A stretch of DNA of 41,327 nt, taken from Treponema sp. (GTDB lineage Bacteria; Spirochaetota; Spirochaetia; Treponematales; Breznakiellaceae). The position numbers and the translations under genes are program-made. The notes beneath the pieces were generated by a model, which was not told where the DNA came from, did no database searches, and saw only the letters and a program-made list of their open reading frames with translations. Shown one piece after another: positions 32,302-39,466 of the stretch (positions are counted from its first letter, which is position 1; each line of letters opens with the position of its first letter). The stretch covers positions 1 through 41,327 of the forward strand of contig JAISAQ010000088.1 in the NCBI GenBank assembly GCA_031266775.1, given 5' to 3'.

Positions 32302-33141
32302 ATGGCAGGGAGATCGCTCAAGTTTGAAAACAGGCATATTCCTTCCCGCCTTATCCTTTCGCTGTGGGCGGTTATCGTACTCTTCCCCATATGGGTAATG
32401 GTTATCAATTCATTCAAAGACAGAATATCAATTTATACCAACCCGTTCGGCCTGCCGAAAAAGTGGAATTTCCTGAACTACGGAGAAATCCTCGGTTCAG
32501 GCGATTTTCTCAGGTTCTTCAGGAACAGTTTTATTGTTGTAATTCTTTCCCTCGCTCTGGTTCTTGCTGCCGGTTCCCTTGCCGCCTATGCCATTGCGAA
32601 CTGGCGCGGCAGAATTTCCCGTATGCTTTATTTTTTCTTTATTGCCGGAATGATGCTCCCTATAAAAATAGCTTCTATAAAGATCCTTGAACTGGTTCGT
32701 TTTTTGGGGCTCCTGAATACCATTTGGGCGCTTGTCCCTATATATATAGCCATGGGTATTCCTGTGGCTGTTTTCGTTTTAACCGGATTTATCCGGGAAA
32801 TACCCGGCGAATTGTCTGAAGCTGCCATTATTGACGGCGCGGGCCGTTTTGGTATTTTCCTGTGGGTAATCAGCCCCCTGCTCCGGCCGGCCCTTGCCTC
32901 TGTTGCCATTTACAATCTGGTTCCATTCTGGAACGATCTGTGGTTTCCCCTGATCTTTATCAATGATGACCGCGCCAAAACGATATTGCTCGGGGTCACG
33001 AGGCTTTTCGGGCAGTATCAAACCGACTGGTCCAAGGTACTCGCCGTTCTTACCCTGTCCGCCATTCCGGTTCTGACATTATACCTGCTGATGAGCAAGC
33101 AGTTTATTAAGGGCCTCACTGCGGGCGCGGTAAAAGGATAG
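32302..33141 (+). CDS. CUT1 ABC transporter permease, MalG type
   Basis: A 279-residue inner-membrane subunit that starts directly after the TAA of the preceding permease, with AGAAGGA as ribosome binding site. The N-terminal helix is LILSLWAVIVLFPIWVMVINSFKD, and the EAA loop is GELSEAAIIDGAGRFGIFLWVISPLLRP (around 171-198). It ends SKQFIKGLTAGAVKG like other MalG-type proteins. No ATPase gene follows. The stop codon lies inside a 14-bp tandem duplication. Confidence 0.93.
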   Translation: MAGRSLKFENRHIPSRLILSLWAVIVLFPIWVMVINSFKDRISIYTNPFGLPKKWNFLNYGEILGSGDFLRFFRNSFIVVILSLALVLAAGSLAAYAIANWRGRISRMLYFFFIAGMMLPIKIASIKILELVRFLGLLNTIWALVPIYIAMGIPVAVFVLTGFIREIPGELSEAAIIDGAGRFGIFLWVISPLLRPALASVAIYNLVPFWNDLWFPLIFINDDRAKTILLGVTRLFGQYQTDWSKVLAVLTLSAIPVLTLYLLMSKQFIKGLTAGAVKG

Positions 33142-33153
33142 CGGTAAAAGGAT
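33127..33153 (+). repeat. Short tandem duplication across the permease stop codon
   Basis: The 14-base unit starting GCGGTAAAAGGAT appears at 33127-33139 and again at 33141-33153. The stop codon falls at the junction, so the second copy is untranslated. Confidence 0.7.
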
Positions 33154-33198
33154 GGATCAAGCGATCGCCTGTTTACGAATGAGCGCGGCAGGCCGCCG

Positions 33199-34701
33199 CT
33201 AGCGGCGCGGGTTTCCGGCGGCCTCTTCCAAAGCGGCCCTGATCTTGCCGCCGTCTCCACCCGCCTGGGCGATGATCCGTTCAACTTCAGCATAACCTAT
33301 TTTCCCGGCATACCCGTAGGCAAACGCAAGGGAATTTTCAAGCAGGGCGGCGCAGCGCGCCTGGTCCGCCTCAAGAAGTTCCACGCAGCGTGTCCGTATG
33401 ATAAAGACGGTCCGTTCCAGGAGGGAAAGGCTTTCCAAAAGAGAATCGGCAATGAGGGGCAGGAATGCGTTAAGCTCGAATTCGCCGCGGGAGGCGGCCA
33501 TGGTAACGGCCCCGTCGTTGGCAATAACCTTCATGGCCGCCTGCATGGCCATTTCACAGATCACGGGGTTCACCTTTCCCGGCATGATGGTACTGCCGGC
33601 CTGCAGGGGGGCAAGCCGTATCTCCCCAAGTCCCCCGAGGGGTCCCGAATTCATGAGCCTGAGATCGCCTGAGATCTTCATGATGTTCACCGCCAGGGCT
33701 TTAAGAAGCCCCGAGACTTCCACAAAAACATCGTTGTTCTGGGTGATGTCCATGGGATGCTCCGCCGCGGCAAGGCCTATGCCGGTAAGAAGGCGCAGTT
33801 CCTCTATCACGGCAAAGCGGAATTTCCGTCCCGCCTTTTCCGAATGCCCCACGGCCTGTCCCCCCAGGTTGATCTGCCGCAGCCGTTCTTCCATCTTGTA
33901 GAGCCGCCACCTGTCCCTGGCTATGGCCTGCGCCCAGGCGCCGAACTCGTCCCCAAGGGAAACGGGCACCGCGTCCATCAGTTCCGTGCGGCCCAACTTC
34001 TTCACCGCGGCAAATTCGGTTTCCCGCTTCTGCAGGCTTTCCTGCAACTCCGCGCATCCCCGGCTCAGTTCCCGCAGGAGGAGAATCGCGGCAATGCGGA
34101 GGGCCGTGGGGTATACATCGTTGGTAGACTGAAAGCGGTTTACATCCTCAAGGGGATGAACGATCCGGTAATCGCCGGGCTTTTTCCCCATGATGGCAAG
34201 TGCAAGATTCGCCAGCACTTCGTTGACATTCATGTTGATGGAGGTCCCCGCCCCTCCTTGCAGGGCGTCCACGATAAAGGCGGCGCCAAAAAAAGCGTCC
34301 CCCGTTTCGCCCCTCCTCCCGCCCGCGCCGCCGTCCCGCCCGCCGCCGTCCTCCCCGGCGGCCGAAAGAACCCTGTCGCAGGCTTCCGCGACGGCCCGGA
34401 ATTTCACGGCCTCGCCGGGAGCGGCCACAGCGTCCGCGGCCGCCGCGTTTTCACCGCCTTCCCTTTCGCCAAACCTGGCCAGGGTCAGGGCGGCGGCCTT
34501 CTTCACGGTTACCATGGCGCGGATAAGGCGGGGGTTCACGGGGCCGTAGGACAGGGCGAAGTTGTCCCGCGCACGGGCGGCGGCAATGCCGTACAGCGCC
34601 CCGGAAGGAAGGCTCATTTCCCCGATGAAGTCCCGCTCCGTCCTCAATTCCCCCTCTTCCCGTCCGGCTTCCGCATCGCGTCCGGCCGCTCCGTCCGGCA
34701 T
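33199..34701 (-). CDS. aspA: Aspartate ammonia-lyase (fumarase/aspartase superfamily) inside the hyd operon
   Basis: A 500-residue enzyme expected to convert aspartate to fumarate and ammonia. The superfamily signature is GSTIMPGKVNPV. Other blocks are the early RTERDFIGEMSLPSGALYGI, QGGAGTSINMNVNEVLAN, HPLEDVNRFQSTNDVYPTALRIA and SGPLGGLGEIRLAP. Compared with typical AspA (about 470 residues) there is a Gly/Arg-rich insert (GEDGGGRDGGAGGRRGET, around 118-135) before the TSxNMNxNE block. The ATG follows the hydF TGA without a gap. The start could be a few codons later, but the conserved RTERDFIGE requires translation from near here. Placement with hydF suggests it supplies ammonia or balances aspartate during H-cluster assembly. 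Substrate assignment to aspartate, rather than another amino acid, is by family resemblance. Confidence 0.88.
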   Translation of the reverse strand: MPDGAAGRDAEAGREEGELRTERDFIGEMSLPSGALYGIAAARARDNFALSYGPVNPRLIRAMVTVKKAAALTLARFGEREGGENAAAADAVAAPGEAVKFRAVAEACDRVLSAAGEDGGGRDGGAGGRRGETGDAFFGAAFIVDALQGGAGTSINMNVNEVLANLALAIMGKKPGDYRIVHPLEDVNRFQSTNDVYPTALRIAAILLLRELSRGCAELQESLQKRETEFAAVKKLGRTELMDAVPVSLGDEFGAWAQAIARDRWRLYKMEERLRQINLGGQAVGHSEKAGRKFRFAVIEELRLLTGIGLAAAEHPMDITQNNDVFVEVSGLLKALAVNIMKISGDLRLMNSGPLGGLGEIRLAPLQAGSTIMPGKVNPVICEMAMQAAMKVIANDGAVTMAASRGEFELNAFLPLIADSLLESLSLLERTVFIIRTRCVELLEADQARCAALLENSLAFAYGYAGKIGYAEVERIIAQAGGDGGKIRAALEEAAGNPRR

Positions 34702-35910
34702 TCAGTCCTCCAGTTCCGCAAGAATATGGGGAAACAGGGAAAGACTCCGTTCGAGGATTCCCTGCATAAAGGCGATAAGGATCCCGTAGTTGGTCATGGG
34801 AACCTTCTGAGAGGCGGCGCACTGCTCCCTGAACCGCATTTCCCGTTCGTTGAGCATGCAGCCCCCGCAGTGGACAATTAAGCTGTAGGGGGAAAGATCG
34901 GCGGGGAAGCCGCCTCCCGATGTAAAGACAAAGCCGGGCTTCCCGCCCGTATAATCCCGTATCCAGCGGGGGATCTTCACGGTTCCTATATCATCGCACT
35001 GGCGGTGATGGGTACAGCCTTCACAGACAAGCACCCTGTCGCCGCCGCCTATACTGTCAAGGCGTTTTACCCCCCTTACCGCGGAACCAAGAAAGCCTTT
35101 GTACCGCGCAAAGAGAATGGAAAAAGAAGTAAGAGGAATATCCGGCGGAGTATCCGCGGAGACCTTGGCAAAGACCTGGCTGTCGGTGATCACCATGCGG
35201 GGTTTTTTGCCAAGATGTTCAAGGGCATAACGCAGTTCGTGTTCCTTTACCACCAGGGCGGAAGCGTCGGCTTCGAGGATGTCCCGTATGGTCTGCTGCT
35301 GGGGAAGGATAAGGCGGCCTTTTGGGGCAGCTTTATCGATGGGGACAACAAGAACAACAAAATCTGAAGGAGAAAGGAGGTCGCCCACTATCCGCAGTTT
35401 CCCGTCGGAAGAGGGAACCATGGCGGCGATCTTCTCTTTCAGCGCGTCGACATTCGTTCCCGTTCTGGCGCTGACAAAAAGCTCCGCCTCCCCGGCGGGG
35501 GGAAGGGGCCCCGGAAGCAGATCGCACTTGTTGCGGGCCGTGAGGAAGGGTATTTCCTTTTCCCTGAAAAGGCCGGCCAGTTCCTCTTCCGCCCCGGCGG
35601 GCGCCGCGCCCGCCTCGGTAACCAGCACCGCCGCGTCTATCCGGTTTATCACCCGCCTGGCCCGGCGGACCCGTTCGGCCCCCAGTTCACCCTCGTCGTC
35701 TATTCCGGGCGTGTCGATGATCACCACAGGCCCCAAGGGAAGGATCTCCATGGATTTGTAGACGGGGTCCGTCGTGGTTCCCTTAACCTCGGAGACGACG
35801 GCCAGATCCTGGCCCGCCACCGCGTTAAGGAGGCTCGACTTCCCCGTATTGCGCAGGCCGAAAAACCCTATGTGGACCCGGCCGGCCGAAGGAGTCTCAT
35901 TCAGTCCCAT
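34702..35910 (-). CDS. hydF: [FeFe] hydrogenase H-cluster maturation GTPase HydF
   Basis: A 402-residue scaffold protein that assembles the 2Fe subcluster and delivers it to HydA. The N-terminal GTPase domain has G1 GLRNTGKSS, GTTTDPVYKSME, the G3 IIDTPGIDDEGELG and the G4 NKCD. The C-terminal cluster domain has the diagnostic CTH and HCGGC motif (C-x-H-x(about 45)-H-C-x2-C), in VCEGCTHHRQCDDIG and IVHCGGCMLNEREM. It overlaps hydE by 14 bases and abuts aspA. Confidence 0.96.
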   Translation of the reverse strand: MGLNETPSAGRVHIGFFGLRNTGKSSLLNAVAGQDLAVVSEVKGTTTDPVYKSMEILPLGPVVIIDTPGIDDEGELGAERVRRARRVINRIDAAVLVTEAGAAPAGAEEELAGLFREKEIPFLTARNKCDLLPGPLPPAGEAELFVSARTGTNVDALKEKIAAMVPSSDGKLRIVGDLLSPSDFVVLVVPIDKAAPKGRLILPQQQTIRDILEADASALVVKEHELRYALEHLGKKPRMVITDSQVFAKVSADTPPDIPLTSFSILFARYKGFLGSAVRGVKRLDSIGGGDRVLVCEGCTHHRQCDDIGTVKIPRWIRDYTGGKPGFVFTSGGGFPADLSPYSLIVHCGGCMLNEREMRFREQCAASQKVPMTNYGILIAFMQGILERSLSLFPHILAELED

Positions 35911-36958
35911 TTACATGATCCGTTATGACTCCACTATATGCGGGGGAAAAGGAAGCCCCGGCGGCGTCTCCCCGCGACATATCGGGCTGGAAACCGCAAT
36001 CGCGGAGGCGGCCCTCCATGCAGAGGCGGCATTCGGCGGCTTCGTCTCCGGTGCAGATCTTGTTGTCGTAGAGGGCGTACAGTTTCCGCACGTTTTTTGG
36101 GGAAAGGTTGGGCATGACCACGTTGGCCCCCGCCATAAGGCCCTTTTCCCGGCCCGAAGGGGAGATGGTCCCAAGGGCGGTGGTGGCGGGGATCAGCGCA
36201 CGGGGAAGCAGGAGCCGGGTAAGGGCCACCATCCGCAGCGTCTGCCGGAGGCTGCCCGCCGCCTCGCCGCCGAAGGGGGTGTCCGCCTGGGGAATAAAGG
36301 GGCCTATGCCCGCCATGTGGGGCTGCAGTTCCTCGAGGAAGCGCAGATCCTCAAGGAGGCATTCCGGGGTCTGGAAGGGGGTTCCCACCATAAAGCCCGC
36401 CCCCACCTGGTAGCCGATCTCCCGGAGATCAAAGAGGCACTGCTTCCGTTTTTGAAGGCTCATGGCGCCGGGGTGCAGTTTCCGGTAGTGATCTTCGGCG
36501 GCGGTTTCATGGCGGAGGAGGTAGCGGTCCGCCCCGGCCCGGAAAAACTTCTCGTAGCTTTCCCGGCTCCGTTCCCCGATGGAAAGGGTAATGGCGTGGC
36601 CGGGGTATTCCCGGCGTATGGCGCCGACTATGGCGGCCACCAGGTCATCGGTGAAGAAGGGATCTTCCCCGCCCTGCAGCACAAAGGTCCTGTAACCCAA
36701 AAGATCCCCCAGCTTGCAGCAGTTAAGGATCTCTTCCGTAGAAAGGCGGTAGCGTTTGACTTTTTCGTTGCCGTTCCTGATTCCGCAGTAGTAGCAGTTG
36801 TTTTTGCAGTAGTTGGTAAATTCGACAAGGCCCCTGAAGTACACTCCCCTGCCGTAGTGTTCCTCCCTTGCCTTCCGGGCCGCCGCGAAGAGCGCCTCCT
36901 CTTCGTCAGGATCTTCCGTGGTAATATAGTGAAGCAGTTCGCCGTCACTCAGTTTCAC
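35897..36958 (-). CDS. hydE: [FeFe] hydrogenase maturase HydE (radical SAM)
   Basis: A 353-residue radical SAM enzyme that processes the HydG-derived Fe(CO)2(CN)cysteine complex. The cluster motif is CKNNCYYC (Cys51, 55, 58) in LVEFTNYCKNNCYYCGIR, followed by FVLQGGEDPFF and LRHETAAEDHYRKLHP, all typical of HydE. The start codon is GTG at 36958, supported by AGGAGA eight bases upstream. The C-terminal CTGDEAAECRLCMEGRLRDCGF carries extra cysteines, as in many HydE proteins. It lies 43 bases after hydG and overlaps hydF by 14 bases. Confidence 0.96.
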   Translation of the reverse strand: MKLSDGELLHYITTEDPDEEEALFAAARKAREEHYGRGVYFRGLVEFTNYCKNNCYYCGIRNGNEKVKRYRLSTEEILNCCKLGDLLGYRTFVLQGGEDPFFTDDLVAAIVGAIRREYPGHAITLSIGERSRESYEKFFRAGADRYLLRHETAAEDHYRKLHPGAMSLQKRKQCLFDLREIGYQVGAGFMVGTPFQTPECLLEDLRFLEELQPHMAGIGPFIPQADTPFGGEAAGSLRQTLRMVALTRLLLPRALIPATTALGTISPSGREKGLMAGANVVMPNLSPKNVRKLYALYDNKICTGDEAAECRLCMEGRLRDCGFQPDMSRGDAAGASFSPAYSGVITDHVNGTE

Positions 36959-37001
36959 GTTTTGCTTCTCCTGTTCTTCCCGCGCGGTACAACCGGAAAC
37001 A

Positions 37002-38411
37002 TCACAGCCTGAAATCCCGCTGGCCGTTCTGGATGTTCACGAGGTTTTTGCGCACCAGGTCCCGGACCTTTTCTTTTGGAATGGCGCCGATTTCCCTTTC
37101 AATTAGTTTTTCACCGGCGCCGAGAGTCTGTGGTGCGGCGTAGTCCATCAAATATTCCTTGAGGGTCATAAGGGCATTGGGGTGGCAGCAGTTGAGGATC
37201 TGCTTGCTCTTGCAGAGTTCCATAAAACGGTCGCCGGTACGTCCCGCGCGGTAACAGGCGGTGCAAAAACTCGGCACATAATCCAAATCTATAAGCCACT
37301 TGATAACCTCGTCAAGGGTCCGGGTGTCGGAAACCTCGAACTGCCTGGTGTCTTCTTCGGGATTCTCCACATAGCCGCCCACAGACGTGCGGGACGCGCC
37401 GCTTATCTGCGACACCCCCAGGCGCAAAAGTTTTTCCCGGACGCTTTGCCCTTCCCTGGTTGAAATAATCATGCCTGTATAGGGGACGGCTATGCGGATG
37501 CAGGCCGCGATCTTCGCGAACAGTTCGTCGCTCACGCCGCCGTCAAAGGAAGCGGGATCAACGCCCTGGGCGGGTTTTACACGGGGCACGCTTATGGTAT
37601 GAGGCCCGACGCCGAAGGACGCCTCCAGGTGTTCGGCGTGCATCAGGAGCCCCGCGAACTCACAGGCGTAATTCTCAAGCCCGAAAAGCACTCCAAGGCC
37701 GACATCGTCAATATCACCCCGCATGGCCCGGTCCATCGCTTCGGTATGGTACGCGTAATTATGTTTCGGCCCGGACGGGTGCAGCTCTTCGTATCCGGCC
37801 CTGTCATAGGTTTCCTGAAAAAGAATATAGGTCCCGATACCGGCGTCGTGCAGCTTGCGGTAATTTTCAACGGTTGTCGCGGCAATGTTCACGTTGACCC
37901 GGCGTATTGCGCCGTTCTTGTGCCTGACGCCGTAAATCGTCTGGAGGCTTTCAAGGATATATTCAATAGGATTGTTGACAGGGTCTTCCCCCGCCTCAAC
38001 GGCAAGCCGCTTGTGCCCCATATTTTGCAGCGCGATGGTTTCGGCGCGGATTTCATCCTGTGAAAGTTTTTTGCGGGGAATGTCCGAACCGTGATGATAC
38101 GGGCAGTACAGGCAGCCGTTGACACAGTAGTTTGAAAGATACAGGGGGGCGAACAGCACGATCCGGTTTCCGTAAAATTGCTGCTTTATATCAAAGGCAA
38201 GGTCAAAAATTTCGTTAACCTTGTCCTCGTTGTTACAGGCAAGCAGCACAGACGCTTCACGGTGGGTTAGCCCCTTTGTCTCCCTGGCCTTTTCGAGAAT
38301 GCCGTTAACAACAGACATATCGTCTTTTACGCGCCGCGCGTAGTCCAGCGTGTCCAGTATCTCCTGGCAAGATATAAATTCCCCGGCCTCCTCCGATTTG
38401 GGATTATACAT
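37002..38411 (-). CDS. hydG: [FeFe] hydrogenase maturase HydG (radical SAM tyrosine lyase)
   Basis: A 469-residue enzyme that cleaves tyrosine to give CO and CN ligands on iron. The N-terminal radical SAM motif is CVNGCLYC (Cys96, 100, 103). The C-terminal auxiliary cluster motif C-x2-C-x22-C is present as Cys383, Cys386 and Cys409 (CTACYRAGR ... NCCHPNAL). The intervening blocks RLAVEAGEDPVNNPIEYIL, ILFQETYDRAGYEELHP and ISVPRVKPAQG are characteristic of HydG rather than ThiH. It overlaps the TM1266-like gene by 8 bases. Confidence 0.97.
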   Translation of the reverse strand: MYNPKSEEAGEFISCQEILDTLDYARRVKDDMSVVNGILEKARETKGLTHREASVLLACNNEDKVNEIFDLAFDIKQQFYGNRIVLFAPLYLSNYCVNGCLYCPYHHGSDIPRKKLSQDEIRAETIALQNMGHKRLAVEAGEDPVNNPIEYILESLQTIYGVRHKNGAIRRVNVNIAATTVENYRKLHDAGIGTYILFQETYDRAGYEELHPSGPKHNYAYHTEAMDRAMRGDIDDVGLGVLFGLENYACEFAGLLMHAEHLEASFGVGPHTISVPRVKPAQGVDPASFDGGVSDELFAKIAACIRIAVPYTGMIISTREGQSVREKLLRLGVSQISGASRTSVGGYVENPEEDTRQFEVSDTRTLDEVIKWLIDLDYVPSFCTACYRAGRTGDRFMELCKSKQILNCCHPNALMTLKEYLMDYAAPQTLGAGEKLIEREIGAIPKEKVRDLVRKNLVNIQNGQRDFRL

Positions 38412-38676
38412 AAGCGCCCCCTTCGTTTTTTGAATTTCCCGACACCGCGGTTTTCACCGTTACATGGGGAAGGTTCCCCAGTTGCCCCGTCAGGGCGTTG
38501 ATGTCGTCCAGTTCCCCCTGAAGGGTCAAGGCAATCACCGCCGTATCCTCGTCGTCAAAAGGAATCCCCATCCGTCCCTTTACGATCCCCTTGTACCGGG
38601 AAACCGTCTCGTTAAAAGCCCTCTGGCTCTTTTGGGGCTGTTCCACGACAGCCCCAATCACCGCAATCCGTTTCAT
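38404..38676 (-). CDS. TM1266-family putative regulator of the iron-only hydrogenase system
   Basis: A 90-residue protein with an ACT/ferredoxin-like fold expected from MKRIAVIGAVVEQPQKSQRAF, the MGIPFDD segment, ALTLQGELDDINALTGQLGNLPHVTVKTAV. This order, and its position ahead of hydG-hydE-hydF, match the TM1266 family found beside [FeFe]-hydrogenase genes. The molecular role is not established; it may sense a metabolite or bind a maturase. The start at 38676 has GGGGAGGAAGC upstream. It is the first gene of the operon, and its ribosome binding site lies in a leader that can fold in alternative ways. Confidence 0.85.
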   Translation of the reverse strand: MKRIAVIGAVVEQPQKSQRAFNETVSRYKGIVKGRMGIPFDDEDTAVIALTLQGELDDINALTGQLGNLPHVTVKTAVSGNSKNEGGAYV

Positions 38677-38682
38677 GCTTCC

Positions 38683-38844
38683 TCCCCTGACCGGGCCCGG
38701 GGACAAAAAAGCCCCCGGCAAAAAAGCGGGGGCGGAATAACACCATATACGGAATTACGCGCCCTCGCCGAACCAGAACATGTCTTGGTTCACAAGGTTG
38801 ACAGTACAGGCCCCAATCCGGGCAAGATCGCTCTCGCCCAGTAT
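38683..38844 (-). ncRNA. Structured leader or small RNA upstream of the hyd maturation operon, class unknown
   Basis: About 160 nt of predicted RNA starting 7 bases after a TATACT -10. It begins with a stem of 8 bp closed by a GCGA (GNRA-type) loop (38820-38827 with 38832-38839), then a second hairpin (38770-38775 with 38786-38791, extended with a mismatch and a G-T pair), and ends in a terminator (38705-38733). The terminator's G-rich arm can alternatively pair with 38697-38702. The CCCC tract at 38699-38702 can instead pair with the GGGG of the regulator's ribosome binding site (38683-38687). An open frame without ATG crosses the first half and ends VNQDMFWFGEGA; it has a GTG at 38793 but no Shine-Dalgarno. 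I do not recognise a known riboswitch, 6S, SRP or tmRNA motif. Confidence 0.5.
38705..38733 (-). terminator. Intrinsic terminator in the hyd leader
   Basis: On the minus strand GCCCCCG (38733-38727) pairs perfectly with CGGGGGC (38717-38711) and is followed by six U residues (38710-38705). It stands between the predicted leader promoter and the first gene of the operon. Confidence 0.8.
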
Positions 38845-38851
38845 GGGAATA

Positions 38852-38857
38852 AGTATA
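38852..38857 (-). promoter_or_regulatory. Candidate -10 element for the hyd leader
   Basis: TATACT on the minus strand, with TTTCCG 18 bp further upstream as a poor -35. The predicted transcript starts near 38844. Confidence 0.45.
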
Positions 38858-38943
38858 GTTTACTACGATTTTCGGCGGAAAGCAAGGGGGCGCACCTTAC
38901 CCAAATTCGGTGCCTGTCACCCCTTCGATTGGACTTGACTCAA

Positions 38944-38961
38944 TGTATCATATATGATACA
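38944..38961 (+). promoter_or_regulatory. 18-bp perfect palindrome, likely toxin-antitoxin operator
   Basis: TGTATCATATATGATACA is fully self-complementary and lies just upstream of the toxin remnant, with TTGACT at 38935-38940. Autoregulatory antitoxins of the XRE type bind such palindromes over their promoter. Confidence 0.6.
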
Positions 38962-38969
38962 TCGGAAGT

Positions 38970-39130
38970 GTGTATAAAGTTTCGGTACGGAAAAAGGCCA
39001 TTAAAAATATTGAAAAAGCGCCGGAGCCTGTTCAAATTCTGTTTGACCAGCTTATGCAGGATTTACGGGATACGGGGCCATAGAAATAGAGGTATACTAT
39101 GCAGGTTCAAGAGAAGGCGCGCCATATTAA
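38970..39130 (+). pseudogene. Remnant of a RelE/HigB-type toxin gene
   Basis: From GTG 38970 the frame reads VYKVSVRKKAIKNIEKAPEP and continues to DLRDTGP before TAG 39081-39083 (37 codons). This is the N-terminal helix region of RelE/HigB toxins. Directly overlapping, another frame from 39080 reads IEIEVYYAGSREGAPY and ends at TAA 39128-39130, the family's conserved C-terminus. The middle of the protein (the beta-sheet core with most catalytic residues) is missing and the frames no longer match, so the gene was inactivated by an internal deletion. An 18-bp palindrome precedes it and an antitoxin remnant follows. Confidence 0.7.
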
Positions 39131-39301
39131 CGTTACGATCCAGGGGACAGGGCTGGTTTTTCGGTAGTAGAATTGGCGGAAAAGACAGGTATAAAGTATA
39201 CCAACATTTCGGCAATGGAGCATGACACCCGGAATATCGGACTTTCCACAGCCAAACGTCTCGGCGCCGCCCTTGGAGTAGATTACACAAAACTTTTGTA
39301 A
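39131..39301 (+). pseudogene. Truncated XRE-family antitoxin (HigA-like)
   Basis: An open frame of 56 codons after TAA 39128-39130 encodes SVVELAEKTGIKYTNISAME followed by HDTRNIGLSTAKRLGAALGV and DYTKLL, ending at TAA 39299-39301. This is the recognition-helix part of a helix-turn-helix DNA-binding domain. No ATG, GTG or TTG start with a ribosome binding site precedes the HTH, and about 20 residues of the usual N-terminus are absent. Toxin-first gene order is that of higBA loci. The locus appears dead, though a short HTH peptide cannot be excluded. Confidence 0.65.
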
Positions 39302-39466
39302 TGTCCCAGGAAAATTTACCGGATATAACCACGAAACACACGAACAAAGAATTTAACCGCGAAGGCGAAGAAGGTGCCAGGCACCCCTGCGTGAACGTGC
39401 GTAACATACTCACGCCCCGCCTGGTGCGGATTATTATTTTACAGTTCCACGAACTGTAGATACGAA
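39302..39466. other. Intergenic stretch with two small palindromes
   Basis: No gene is seen. GGTGCCAGGCACC (39373-39385) is an inverted repeat, with a related imperfect copy GGTGCCTGTCACC at 38909-38921. An 8-bp hairpin with a CAC loop (39440-39447 with 39451-39458) lies just past the stop of the lipoprotein gene and may mark its 3' end, but its minus-strand flank is A-rich, not U-rich. Confidence 0.45.

Noticed and set aside
38700-38844. 6S RNA, SRP RNA or tmRNA identity for the hyd leader
   Set aside because: CCTTGTGAACCAAG slightly resembles a segment of 6S/SRP RNAs, but the SRP GGAAG/AGCAG loop, the 6S open bubble and any tmRNA tag or tRNA-like end are absent.
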